The notes beneath the pieces were generated by a model. That model did not search any database, had not been told where the DNA came from, and saw only the letters and a program-made list of their open reading frames with translations. This document shows, piece after piece, positions 45,041 through 55,174 of a stretch of DNA of 64,000 bases; the stretch's first letter is position 1, and each line of letters begins with the position of its first letter. The stretch comes from Eleusine coracana subsp. coracana (Eukaryota > Streptophyta > Magnoliopsida > Poales > Poaceae), in contig CM064428.1 in assembly GCA_032690845.1 (NCBI GenBank), forward strand, positions 24,464,001 through 24,528,000, in the 5' to 3' direction. A program made the translations under genes and the position numbers.

Positions 45041-45660
45041 AATGGCTCTTTGGTTTGTGGGATTTCTAGCATTGGGAAAGTTTTTCAGGTAGATTTTGCT
45101 TGTTCTCCTAGTTCTCACAAGTGTTTATTTGCCCAATCTTCTTCTGAGCTCTGGAAATGGCATAGGAGTCTGGGTCATATGAGCTTTGACTTGTTATGAC
45201 TCTTGAGTGGCCTAGGCTTGATCCGAGGATTGCCTAAGCCTAAATTTGATAAGGATTTGGCTTGTGCTCCTTGTTGTCATGGGAAAATGATTGCTGTTTC
45301 TCATCCACCAATCAATTTGGTGATGACTGAACGCCCTGGAGAGTTGCTTCATATGGACATTGTTGGTCCTTCTCAGGTTCGTTCGACGGGTGGGAAGTGG
45401 TATGTTCTTGTGATTGTTGACGACTACTCTTGCTACTCTTGGGTTTACTTTTTTGAGAGCAAGGGTGAAGTGTTTCATCACTTTAGGAGCTTAGCTTTGA
45501 GGTTGTTCAAGGAACTCCCTGATGCATTACGAGCAATCCGCAGTGATAATGGCACCGAGTTCAAGAACTCCTCCTTTGATGCTTTCTGTCTTGAGCATGG
45601 TATTGAGCATCAGTTTTCAGCACCTCGTGTTCCCAAGCAGAATGGTGTTGATGAGCACAT
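45041..45660 (+). pseudogene. copia 2 integrase, truncated
   Basis: Begins at the TSD AATGG. The zinc-binding HHCC region is visible (LWKWHRSLGHMSF with the two His, then CAPCCHGK). A stop interrupts just after SFDLL (TGA at about 45197). Catalytic Asp residues are in HMDIVGPSQ and IRSDNGTEFKN. The PRVPKQNGV motif leads into the position of the catalytic Glu, and then the sequence changes to unrelated gypsy-like DNA. The rest of integrase is missing. Confidence 0.88.
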
Positions 45661-46300
45661 CACTCCTAAGGATACATGCAACACTCCTCCAATTTTGGAC
45701 TTGCAAGGTCCAATGACTAGAGCTCGTGCACGACGACTAAATTTAGAGGTGAGCTCGTTCCTACGTTCTTCATTATATGTCACTTTTGAGAATGGTTTGC
45801 TACCTAATGATTATATTGTAATTAGGAACCATGGAGAGGACCAGGAGATGATGGGAGAAGGACTTGGAGACGTGGAGGACCAGCAAGGACGTGGAAGCCA
45901 AGGTGGAGGTCCAACCAAAACCGACTTCGAGTCTGTTTTGGGGCTCAGGACCAGTCTGCACTAAAACGAATGCCCAAGACGCATACGGACTCGGATTTGG
46001 ACGTTCTACATATGCACGGAAAGATAAGAAGAAGACCTTTCCAATGCCACCGGTCTCATATCAAAATTCATCCGGAGTTATCGGGAATCGTCAAAACAAG
46101 AGAGAGTCCAGAATCTGTTTCGGTGCTGCGTCGCCTGTTTTTAGCCTTTCGGTTTTGTATCTAGTTGAGCCCAAGTAGGGGTGCGTCCAGAGGGTCTTGC
46201 ACGACCCTAGGATCTTCATATACAGCCACCTCAGCAGCTGTTGAGTGAGCTCCAGCTGTGGTTTAGGGGGAGGTACGCTCTAAGAGAGAGGCTCCTCACC
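45661..46300 (+). mobile_element. gypsy-like pol tail and LTR fragment embedded in copia 2
   Basis: Immediately after the copia integrase motif, the frame continues without a stop into a peptide with GPMTRARARRLNLEVSSFL, a motif I associate with the C-terminal tail of grass Ty3/gypsy Pol proteins. It ends at TAA about 45961. It is followed by about 340 bp of non-coding DNA resembling a gypsy 3' UTR/LTR. Copia sequence resumes near 46301 (HIQRQHPPQQMIG). Either a nested fragment with flanking deletions or a template-switch chimera; no TSD is clear. Confidence 0.5.
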
Positions 46301-47951
46301 ACATTCAGCGTCAACATCCACCTCAACAGATGATCGGTAATCTCTATGAGAGGACAACAAGGTCAACGTTGCACATCTCGCTTGCTTTACCAATTCTCTC
46401 TTTGTTGCAACCTTTGAACCTCAAGATGTTGGACACGCACTATCTGATAAACATTGGGTTAATGCCATGCATGAGGAGTTGGAGAACTTTGAGAGAAACA
46501 AACTATGGACCCTAGTAGAGCCTCTTGTTGGTGTCAATGTCATAGAAATCAAATGGGTGTTTAAAAACAAGCATGGGGAAGATGGTGAGGTTGTTAGAAA
46601 CAAGGCTAGGCTTGTTGCCCAGGGTTTCAGTCAGGTGGAGGGCTTAGACTATAGGGAAACCTTTGCTCCTGTTGCACGCATAGAAGCCATTAGGATCTTG
46701 CTTGCATTTGCTTCCTCTAAGGGCATTAGACTCTATCAAATGGATGTCAAGAGTGCTTTCCTAAATGGTTTCATAGAGGAAGAGGTTTATGTAAAACAAC
46801 CACCTGGCTTTGAGCACCACAAATACCCAAAATGTGTGTACAAGCTTCAGAAGGCTTTGTACGGGCTAAAGCAAGCACCTAGGGCATGGTATGCTAGGCT
46901 TAAGACTTTCTTGCTAGAGCATGGGTATGTCATGGGGTGTGTTGACAAAACCTTGTTCACTCTCAGGCATGGAAATGACTTTCTAATGGTTCAGATTTAC
47001 GTGGATGATATCATCTTTGGTGGTTCCTCTCATGCTCTTGTGTCTAGATTTCAGGAGGCCATGGAAAGTGAATTTCAGATGTCAATGATGGGCGAGCTCA
47101 CCTTCTTTCTTGGGCTTCAAATCAAGCAGTGCAAGCAAGGCACTTTCATACATCAAGCCAAGTACACGAAGGATCTTCTGAAGAAGTTCAACATGGTCAA
47201 TGTGAAGTCGTTGTCTACACCAATGTCCACTATAACGACACTTGACCCTGATGAAGACTGTGAAGCAGTGGACCAAAGGGAGTACAGGAGCATGATTGGC
47301 TCCCTCTTGTACCTAACAGCGACAAGACCCGACATACACTTTGCGGTGTGTCTTTGTGCTCGCTTTCAAGCTTCCCCAAGGGTGACTCATTTCAAGGCTG
47401 TCAAGCGCATCTTCAGGTATCTCAAATACACTCTTGAGTTCAATCTTTGGTACTCTGCATATTCATCTCTTGAACTTATTGGGTATTCTGATGCGGACTT
47501 TGCTAAGTGTAGAATTGATAGGAAGAGCACTTCTGGTACTTGCCATTTCTTGGGTACTTCTTTGATCTGTTGGTCTTCTCATAAGCAGTCGAGTGTAGCC
47601 CAATCCACCATAGCGGTTGAGTATGTAGCTGCCGCTAGCTACTGCTCACAAATCCTATGGGTTGTATCTACCATGAGAGACTATGGGTTAACCTTTAAGA
47701 ATGTTTCACTCATGTGTGATAACTCCAGTGCCATATGCTTAGCCAAAAACCCAATCCAACATGGTAAGGTTAAACACATCAATGTACGATTCCACTTTTT
47801 GAGAGACAATGTTGAGAAGGGGGATGTTGAGTTCAAATACATCGACACCAGAAACCAACTAGCTGATATCCTCACCAAGCCCCTAGATGCTACTAGACAT
47901 GCTTTTCTTCGGGGGGAACTTGGTGTGTGTCATCCTTATGGCATCATTTGA
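46301..47951 (+). pseudogene. copia 2 reverse transcriptase and RNase H
   Basis: From 46467 one frame of 494 codons is open to TGA 47949-47951. It starts in the RT lead-in (ELENFERNKLWTLVEP), with motif A LYQMDVKSAFLNGF, the AYGLKQAPRAWY-type motif (YGLKQAPRAWYARL) and the YVDD box (VQIYVDDIIFGG). RNase H follows, with SDADFAKCRIDRKSTSG, VAAASYCSQILW and the end motif DTRNQLADILTKPLD. A frameshift near 46385 breaks the link to the upstream part. RT/RNase H catalytic residues look intact, but the element lacks a complete integrase. Ends HPYGII like SIRE/Opie-type elements. Confidence 0.92.
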
Positions 47952-49433
47952 GGGGGAGTTGGTGTTCACTTGTCTATATGTATCTTATCTTTTATGCTTT
48001 GCATCTCATATGTAATATATGCATTGGTAGATGAGCTTTGATTCTTATGCTTCCTTGCATTTCTCTTTGCTATGATTGAGCTTGAGCTGAGTTGTGTGGA
48101 TGTGATGGTAATCTCTCATGCTTAGATTTTCTAGATGGCCTGTTATAAACTCATGTGAGCAACTTGCTAATCTTAAAGGTAAACTAAGCTTCTTGTGAAC
48201 ATTGTGAACTAATCTTGCTAAAACTTGCTCACCATGTGTATAATTGCTTTTATCCTTGTTAAAACTTGCATTTAGGCTAGTCTAGAGGATGTCTTGGCTT
48301 TGGCACCTTGCATTTGCTAAATGTGGCTTTGCAAATGTTTAGCTCATGATGGAACATTGTGGAAACGTTTGTTCCTTTTGCCGCAAAGGCATGCTCATCC
48401 TTATGCTTTTAATTTGCAAATAAGTTGATTGTGCTTCGAAGCCTCGGGTGTTTGTCGTACCCAGTCGTGTGACCCTCCGCATGGATTAGAAGTAACATAA
48501 AAATATTAAATCCAAACATTGTACTTCGAAGCCTCGGGGTGTTTGTCATACCCAGTCGTGCGACCCTCTGCATGGATTAGAAGTAACATAAAAATGATAA
48601 ATCAAAACATTGTACTTCAAAGCCTCAGGGTGTTGGCCGTACCCAGTCGTGCGACCCTCCACATGGATTAGAAGCCACATGAGGGTAACATAAGAATAAT
48701 GTTTTTCTCTTTTCTTATGAGTCTCTGTTGCATATATGAGTGTTTGTAGAGCTTATTTTCTGTGAACGTCTGTTGCCTTGGTTGAGATTGAGACTGGCTA
48801 GATTCTTATGATTCACTTGATGCTTGTTTTGCCTTGGATGGGAGTACTTATACATATGGTGGCAGATTTTCTCATGATAAGCAAAATTTGATTCTATCTA
48901 AGCTAGTCAATCTTTCTGCTTAGCTTGTATAGCTCTTGGTGTTTATGCATTGCTATCTATTTTTGATCTTTGTATGGTTGTGCGCCATTGCTTTTACACT
49001 TCATAGCTCTAAGCTTGTGATTAGCACAGTTAAATGCTTGTTTGCATAATTGTTGAAGCTCCTTAGGTTTGCATTTTCATGCATTGCATGTTTGCTTGTT
49101 CTTTTGCCTCTTTGATGAGTTCATAGCCAAAGGGGGAGAAAATAGTGGGTCATGCACAAATAATGCTAAGAAACTTAAAATGATCCATTTTGCATTACAT
49201 TACACCTACCACAACTTGAGGGGGAGCATTTCATGATTTCAAGCATTTTCTTGCGCTTTTCACATTCTTTGTGTCTCAAGTCGCTTTCTTTGCCAATTCT
49301 TGGTTTTGTGATCCCTACTTTTCTAGATGGCTTGTTTTCACCTTTTCTTTGGTTTTGGCCATTTGGATGCGTTTATTTGGTTTCGCATTTCACTCTCTAA
49401 TCTTTGTGCATTTGAGGTTGTCAATATACTCAT
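47952..49433 (+). other. 3' untranslated region of copia 2
   Basis: No env-like ORF is present here, unlike copia 1. Begins with AGGGGGAGTTGG right after the pol stop. Contains a tandem repeat (48430-48690) and GGGGGAG motifs at about 49131 and 49220, which look like extra polypurine tracts. Confidence 0.7.
48430..48690. repeat. three tandem copies of an ~88-bp unit in copia 2
   Basis: Each unit contains TTGT(G/A)CTTC(G/A)AAGCCTC, TACCCAGTCGTG(T/C)GACCCTC and ATGGATTAGAAG. Units begin near 48430, 48518 and 48607. Array expansion inside a retrotransposon 3' region. Confidence 0.85.
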
Positions 49434-49445
49434 CAAGGGGGAGAT
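49434..49445 (+). promoter_or_regulatory. polypurine tract of copia 2
   Basis: CAAGGGGGAGAT followed by the LTR start TGAGAAACC, the same arrangement as at 17228-17242 in copia 1. Confidence 0.75.
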
Positions 49446-50514
49446 TGAGAAACCATGTGGATATGTGCCATGGTTTGCAATATATGTGATGAGTAATTGA
49501 CTTGAGCGGATTTGGTAGTTGAAATGCGGGAATCCGGGGATTGCATGTGTGTGTACATGATTATGGTTTTGACTAACCGGAGTTGGTGGAGGTATTGGTG
49601 ATGTTGCAGGAGTTGGGAAATGTGTTTGCCTGTCTGATGTAGATATGGCCCGATCTTCCGAGAGGTAAGGGGATAAACTCGAATTTGGGGAACTCGGCGT
49701 CGACGACCCGGCTTGAATCAGACACGATCCAACCCCGCAACCGTTACACCAAGCACAACTTGATTGTTCCTGCAAGCGAAATCGAGAACACAAGCAAGAG
49801 AGGATAAACACGCAATCTGAAATTGCAAATATGGATGAAGCGAATCACAAGAAAAGGTTCAAGCTCTAAACACAAAAGGACTAATCGCCACAGTGGTGTA
49901 GAACAAGAACAGGGGCCCTGGATTACTGTAAAAGGACTTGTCGCCATAGTTACAATAATTCGATCAAGTTTCTCTCTGGAAAACTGAACTAAACAAAACC
50001 CGAAACTAAAAGACGGCAACTACTGAGTTTATGTAGGAAACAAAAACGTCCTAGGGTTGGGGCCGACCAGGGGGGGGGCGCCCACAACATGGGCTTAAGG
50101 CCCGACACGATACATGGCCAAGTTGGCCCAAAATAGATGGCATAGCATCTTGTCATGGTCACATATTATGACTCACGACCCTTCTGGAGCTAGGACCAGA
50201 ACCAAAACGACGGCGTCGTCATCCCCTTTCCAACACATCAAAGAACGCCTCGTTTGGACGTCGAATGTGGGAGATATCATCAAAACCGTGAAAAAACAAT
50301 CTCATAGCTGAATCAAATAAGAATATATCACATAAACATAAAAATTTAATGCAACCACCTTCATCTGGCCCTCAATATCTTTCAGTCCAAAATCTTTCAT
50401 TGACAACTTCCCTTTTTTTTGTTATCCTTTTCGTTTCTTCATAATCCTATTTCTCCTCACCAGACTCTTCGCCAATATCATAGTAAACTCTGTTACCTTG
50501 GCCCGAGGTGTTCC
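49446..50514. repeat. start of copia 2 3' LTR followed by an unidentified repeat
   Basis: TGAGAAACC begins the LTR. From about 49640 on, the character changes to sequence that looks like another LTR or a small retroelement in the opposite orientation (a run near 49690-49800 and a GC-rich GGGGGGGGGCGCCC at about 50070). I cannot place the end of the copia LTR nor name the second element. The few open frames are not supported. Confidence 0.4.
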
Positions 50515-52547
50515 TCTCTTTTCTTTTCTTTTTCTCGAATATGCAGGAGAGCTGCGCATCATTCCATTAAGAAGAGAAAAACTGGTCCCTTGCAAACATC
50601 ACCACCTCACTCCGAACTGAGCTGTGAGGGGCTGCCAATACATGGAAAAGAAACTAGTAAAAGGGCACCAACAGGGGGTGAGACCAGACCCTCTACAAGA
50701 CCACGCCTAGCTAAGGTAGCCTGGGGGCTCCTCTTGACCGAGTTTCTGTAGAGAACAAGCACCGGCAACATGCCACAAATTCCGTTCAGTTCTATACTCC
50801 TGCAAGATTGTTTGGATGGAAGGTTGGGTCCCTTCAAAAACACAGGAGTTTCTATGTTTCCAAAGGATCCACACCCCAAGTATGATCAATGAGTTCAGTC
50901 CCTTCCTCTTGCCTTTCTCTGTTCTCTTTCTTGCCATGCGCCACCACTCCGCAAAGGTTAGCTCATTGACCCCTGGAGCAACAATAGCTAGCCCAACTGG
51001 TTCTAGGATGTACCAAAATTCCCTAGCAAACACACAGTTTGTGAGGATGTGTTGGATGTTCTCATCATCTTGGTCGCAAAGCACACATTTGTTTGGGTCT
51101 GGAAGCCCCTTACTAGCTAACCGGTCTGTAGTCCAACATTTGTTGCGTATCGCGAGCCATAAAAATCTTTACACTTTGTCGGGGCCAAGTTTTCCACAGC
51201 TGCCGCCATGGTTCAAAGGTAACTGCTCCATTATAGAATGCACGATACGCTAATCTTGTTGAGTAGATATCAGGATTATCCCTTTCATCGGTTAGGTTCA
51301 CTTCCAGTAGGGTGTCCCAAAGGTGAAAATACTCATATAGTCCCACCATTTATAGTCCTGCCTTGATGTCAGCCGGCCATTCCCATTCAACTAACGCCTC
51401 TGCTACTGTCCATTGATGCAAACATTGTGTGGGAACCGCTGCAACCACCATTGATGCTAGTTCTTTTAAACTGCAACCAAAAAGCCATTTGTCAAGCCAG
51501 AATCGTGTTGAGGTCCCTTGACCCACCACCAACTTGATTAAGATGTCAAAAAAAGCCTTAGCATTCGGGTGTACTAGGATGTCTAGCCCCTGCCATGGGC
51601 GCTCCGCATCTGTTTTTTGAAACCACAACCATCTAATCTGTAGAGCCCAACTCATGTGCTCTAGGTTTAAGATCCTAAGTCCACCAAGGTCTAGTGGTTG
51701 TTGTACCTTCTCCCAAGCTACTAAACATGAACCCCTATTGGCCATCTTACGACCTTTCCAAAGGAACCCCCTCCGCAATTTATTTATTGCTTTGATGAAC
51801 CACTTGGGTACCTTGATAGCAACCAAAACATAGATGGGAATTGCCGACAAGACAAACCTTACCCATGCCGCTCTTCCTGCCAAGTTCATGAGAGAGGCTT
51901 GCCATCCTGGAAGCTTGTCACCAATCTTATCTACCCAAGCCAAGAGATCAGGTTTTGGGAGTTTTTTTGTCAAAAACGAGGAGACCCAAGTAGGTACATG
52001 GGGATTCAGCCATCATGCAAGGAAGAGTCTAACCCACTAGTTCCATTTGGTTCTCCTCACATTGGATTAGAAGGACACAACTCTTCTGTAGATTAGTAAA
52101 CAGACCCGAGGCTTCCCCAAACTGGTTAAGAATGTCCATTGTGAGTGTCATCTCTTCTTCATTGGGCCAAATGACTAAAGCCACATCATCCGCATAAAGA
52201 GAGATCCTATGACTTTGATACCTGCGGGAAAGGGGTTGTAGCAGACCAACATCCCCTGCCTTCTTGAAAAGACTATCTAGCACATCCATAACAAGGATAA
52301 ATAACATTGGGGAGAGAGGGTCTCCTTGCCAGAGTCCCCGCTGATGTTTGATTTCCTCCCATGGCTGACCATTTACTAAGATCTTGGTTGAGGCTGTGCG
52401 TAACAGATTGCTCACCAATTGCCTCCACGACGGGCCAAATCCCAAGTGGTTCATCACCTCCAAAAGCAAGGTCCACGCTACAGAATTGAAGGCCTTTGAA
52501 ATGTCAAGTTTCAGGAAGAGACTTGAAACCTTTTGCTTGTGTAAGAG
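50515..52547 (-). mobile_element. 5'-truncated LINE (L1-type non-LTR retrotransposon)
   Basis: On the minus strand it encodes part of an RT and a downstream zinc-binding domain. It ends with a plant-LINE-like terminus CCTGCATATTCGAGAAAAAG and an A-rich tail (plus strand CTTTTCTTTTCTTTTT, 50518-50533). It begins abruptly at 52547, one base before an LTR end, so the 5' part (endonuclease) is missing, as usual for LINE insertions. No clear TSD was found. Confidence 0.85.
50707..51349 (-). pseudogene. LINE C-terminal zf-RVT region
   Basis: Two minus frames. The downstream part has the Cys/His zinc-binding motif of plant LINE C-termini (MLCDQDDENIQHILTNCVFA, pattern CxxxxxxxxxHxxxxC) followed by FWYILEPVGL. 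The preceding segment (51113-51349) has TRLAYRAFYNG and PWRQLWKTW, equivalent to the family's SAYRALF and WKxWAP motifs. Frameshifts separate them. Confidence 0.82.
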
Positions 52548-52595
52548 TGAAGGACCGAGAAGGCAACCAGAGGGGAGGGGGTGAATGGGAGCCAA
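51350..52595 (-). pseudogene. LINE reverse transcriptase fragment
   Basis: The upstream segment (to 52029) has RT motif A LFLKLDISKAFNSVAW, the GLWQGDPLSPMLFIL motif and the YADD box (LYADDVALV). The thumb and linker part (51350-51973) has DKIGDKLPGWQASLMNLAGR and KLRRGFLWKGRKM, typical of plant L1 proteins. A stop and frameshift lie between 51973 and 52029. The first ~15 codons of the frame (52548-52595) are LTR sequence, not LINE. Confidence 0.9.
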
Positions 52596-54150
52596 TTAAA
52601 ATTCTTCTCAAGAACTTGGCCTATGTCCCAACTATAACCCAAATCAACCTCTAACTGAGTCACCAAGATTATACACATTAACTTGTGATGTGCTAACCCT
52701 AGGAAAGACTCAAACCAGAAGGACACATAGCGGAAGCACAAGAGGAACAAAAAGGGAAACAAGGAAGATCCGAGAGATCACAAAACTGAGCCTCACGAAA
52801 GTTCTATGGTGCCAGATGGAAGTTCCGAAGCCCCCCACAGAAGTTCTGTCAATCACGAAAGTTCCGGGCGATGGGAGAACTGTCACTCACGGAAGTTCCA
52901 TGGTTTTTGATGGAAGTTCCGTCATGGTCACGGAAGTTCTGTCCTGGCCACAGAAGTTCTGTCCTGGGCAAAACAGCAACTCCGTTCGGGAAAGAAAATT
53001 GCCAAAACCCTATCAAACGAATTCCAAAAATCACGGAATTTGGACCAGACCATCCTCCATATATCACGACACTCCTCTAAAGAGATCCACTCAAAAAGAA
53101 CAAGAAATCATCATGAATTTCAGATCTTGTGCCAAGAACACCAAAAAGGGGAAACTTGAGAAATCTTTCAAATCGAAGGTGCTACTGCCTTTGATTCGGT
53201 CAATGACCTATATAGGGTTGTTCTAGCACATCATAGCACCAAGATCCTCCACAAAATCCATCCCAAAACTCACTCAAAATCGAGATCGAAAATCACCATG
53301 AAAATAGCTATGAAAATAGGAAAAAAGAGAAATTCGGGATTTAGGGAGAGAGGAAGAACTTGAGCATGAATTTGAATCTCATATCATTGATTCATCAAGT
53401 CAAGATACATGGATACATGGCTAGAAAGCCACCCTCTTCCTCCCACTATTTGAAAGAGCAAGAGATGTCTCTCACACACCCCCTCCTCTCCTCTATTACA
53501 TGAAGATCTCTCCTAGCACTTTGAAATGAGTTTCTAACACAAGGCTAATGGGAAAAGGCACCTCTTCCACCAGCCACACCTCTCCTTATATAGGCCTAGG
53601 GTCCTATTTTCCAAAAGACCACACTACCTTTGACCTACATAACATTGTCACCTACCACCGGGGGCAAACTTGTCCACCTCTTTTTCCTTCACCCGAATGC
53701 CATCGGGCCCTTCACATCTTTGCTTCACCTCAACGCAAGCTCCGCGATGGTGTCACGTGCACCTCTAATCACTGCCATCGGTTTTGAGGCCCAAACCGGG
53801 AAACCGCCTTGCACGCTTCTCAAAGCACGACTTCTTGATGTTGACGCGTGTCACCTTGTCCCGCGATTCTAACCACTGGCAAGTGTCTCCCGGTCCCTGT
53901 CCATCGGGCCCCCTTGTCACTTGCACCGATATCCCGCTCGCCTTGACTTGGTCAACACGCCCTCTTCATCACCACCCCGGTTTTGAGGCTCAACCACAAA
54001 ACTGTCCGTGCTTCTTGCCTCTCCATGTGTACGGGGTGGATCACCCATAACTTCACCCGGCATCCTGATCGTCTTGCCCAAGTCCCCTACTTGTGCCCGA
54101 TTCTCTCGCCGTTGACCGCCAAGTCGACTCTAGTGACCTACACATCATGA
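52548..54150 (-). repeat. copia-type LTR in minus orientation (solo or partial)
   Basis: The plus-strand left end TGAAGGACCGAGAAGG is the complement of an LTR 3' end ..CTCGGTCCTTCA. Like copia 1 it has a CATTCACCCCC block just upstream (plus strand GGGGAGGGGGTGAATGG, 52575-52590). A TATA-like CCTATATAAGG on the minus strand lies at 53584-53594. The right boundary is uncertain (about 54150). No partner LTR was found in the window. Confidence 0.6.
52794..52965. repeat. palindrome array of the ACGGAAGTTCCGT type
   Basis: Eight or nine copies of a 13-bp dyad (six-base arms, single central G), mostly imperfect. Successive central G positions are 21, 21, 18, ~34 (with a degenerate copy between), 21, 20 and 20 bp apart. 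It lies within the LTR described for 52548-54150, downstream of its TATA. Confidence 0.85.
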
Positions 54151-54605
54151 GACAGTGATGAGGACATCACCATGCTGGATATGCGCATATCATGGCCTTC
54201 CCCAAGTTACAAGTCGTCACAAACTCGGTCGCCATGTTCGTCTCGGATTCAGCCGAGTATTGAGTAACATCCAGAACTGATACCTATTTTGATGATATGA
54301 CCATGGATGTTCCATGTAGCATAAAAAGACATAGGAAACATAAGCTGCGTGTGCATGCAAGACTAGGTGCTACTAAGTCTACAGATGATTGCTAGTGGTC
54401 AAAATCTGAAGATGAATTCTGTAAGTACATAAAAAGACAGAGGACTGAAAAACTATTTTTCAAAGGAAAGAAGTATTCACCGTAAGTTTCACTGATAGGC
54501 CCCATATAACAAGGTGTTGTATCTTCTACATTTTATGCAGGCACTTAATTTTTTTTTCATGTACTACAAATATCCAGGTATTCAACTGCTAGGCGAAGAA
54601 TATAA
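54151..54605. other. unassigned
   Basis: No ORF or repeat recognised. A run of eleven T (54550-54560) is present. TAA at 54603-54605 is the left TSD of the adjacent MITE. Confidence 0.4.
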
Positions 54606-55171
54606 GGGTGTGTTTCGAGGGATGTGGCTGTGAAAAACATGTTGTGTGCTATGGACTGTGATAAAAACTGCTGTGGAAAAGGTTAAAGTCGTTTGGTGAA
54701 AACGACTGTGAAAAACTGATTGTGACCCGATAACTATAAAATAATGTGTTATTCATTCAAATTTGCATGCAATTTAAAATTTTTATCTTAATTTTCTAAA
54801 ATTAACATGTAATTTAAAAAGTTTTTTAAAAAATTCAAAAAAAACTGAAAATGTTTTTAAAAAGTTTTTCAAGAAACATAAAAAGTTTCTAAAATATTCT
54901 AAACATTTTCTTAAAATCTATTTTTAAAAAATTAAAATATTTTAAATTGAAAATGTTTTAAAATAACATAAAAAGTTTTTGAAAAAATCAGACAAAAAAA
55001 TCCAAACTTGTAAAAGCCAAAGCCCAAAAAAGCACCTCTCTACTTGCTTTTAGAAATGAACTAGTTAAAAACTGATTTTAGTTGTGACTTTTTCTGAAAT
55101 ACAACCCCTTTGATTGGGCTTTTGGCATTTCTGAAAAGTAAAAGCCAGAAAAAACTCAAGAAAACACACCC
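54606..55171. mobile_element. MITE with TAA target duplication (Harbinger/Tourist-like), 566 bp
   Basis: Perfect 10-bp terminal inverted repeats GGGTGTGTTT and AAACACACCC, flanked on both sides by TAA (54603-54605 and 55172-55174). A 3-bp TAA/TTA duplication is the PIF/Harbinger signature. The interior is very AT-rich with alternating A and T runs and carries no transposase. Confidence 0.8.
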
Positions 55172-55174
55172 TAA

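Larger units (their letters stand above)
18869..49446 (+). mobile_element. second Ty1/copia element (copia 2), SIRE-type pol, split by two large insertions
   Basis: Gag (18869-20017), protease start and pre-integrase segment (35764-36033), integrase (45041-45660), RT/RNase H (to 47951), 3' UTR and a polypurine tract before an LTR start at 49446. The pieces are collinear in the copia order PR-IN-RT-RH. Removing each insert with one TSD copy (CTCCG, AATGG) restores a continuous reading frame at the junction. The 5' end lies left of the window because copia 1 interrupts gag at 18868/18869. Inside integrase there is a foreign gypsy-like segment (45661-46300). Confidence 0.85.

Noticed and set aside
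46160..46300. Possible separate solo LTR between the gypsy-like tail and copia RT
   Set aside because: No TG/CA ends or target duplication could be set; kept as part of the embedded gypsy-like segment.
54160..54200. ACCATGCTGGATATGCGC followed by CATGG resembles the copia 2 LTR start at 49446
   Set aside because: Similarity lasts under 30 bp, there is no polypurine tract before it, and orientation conflicts with the LTR assigned to 52548-54150.
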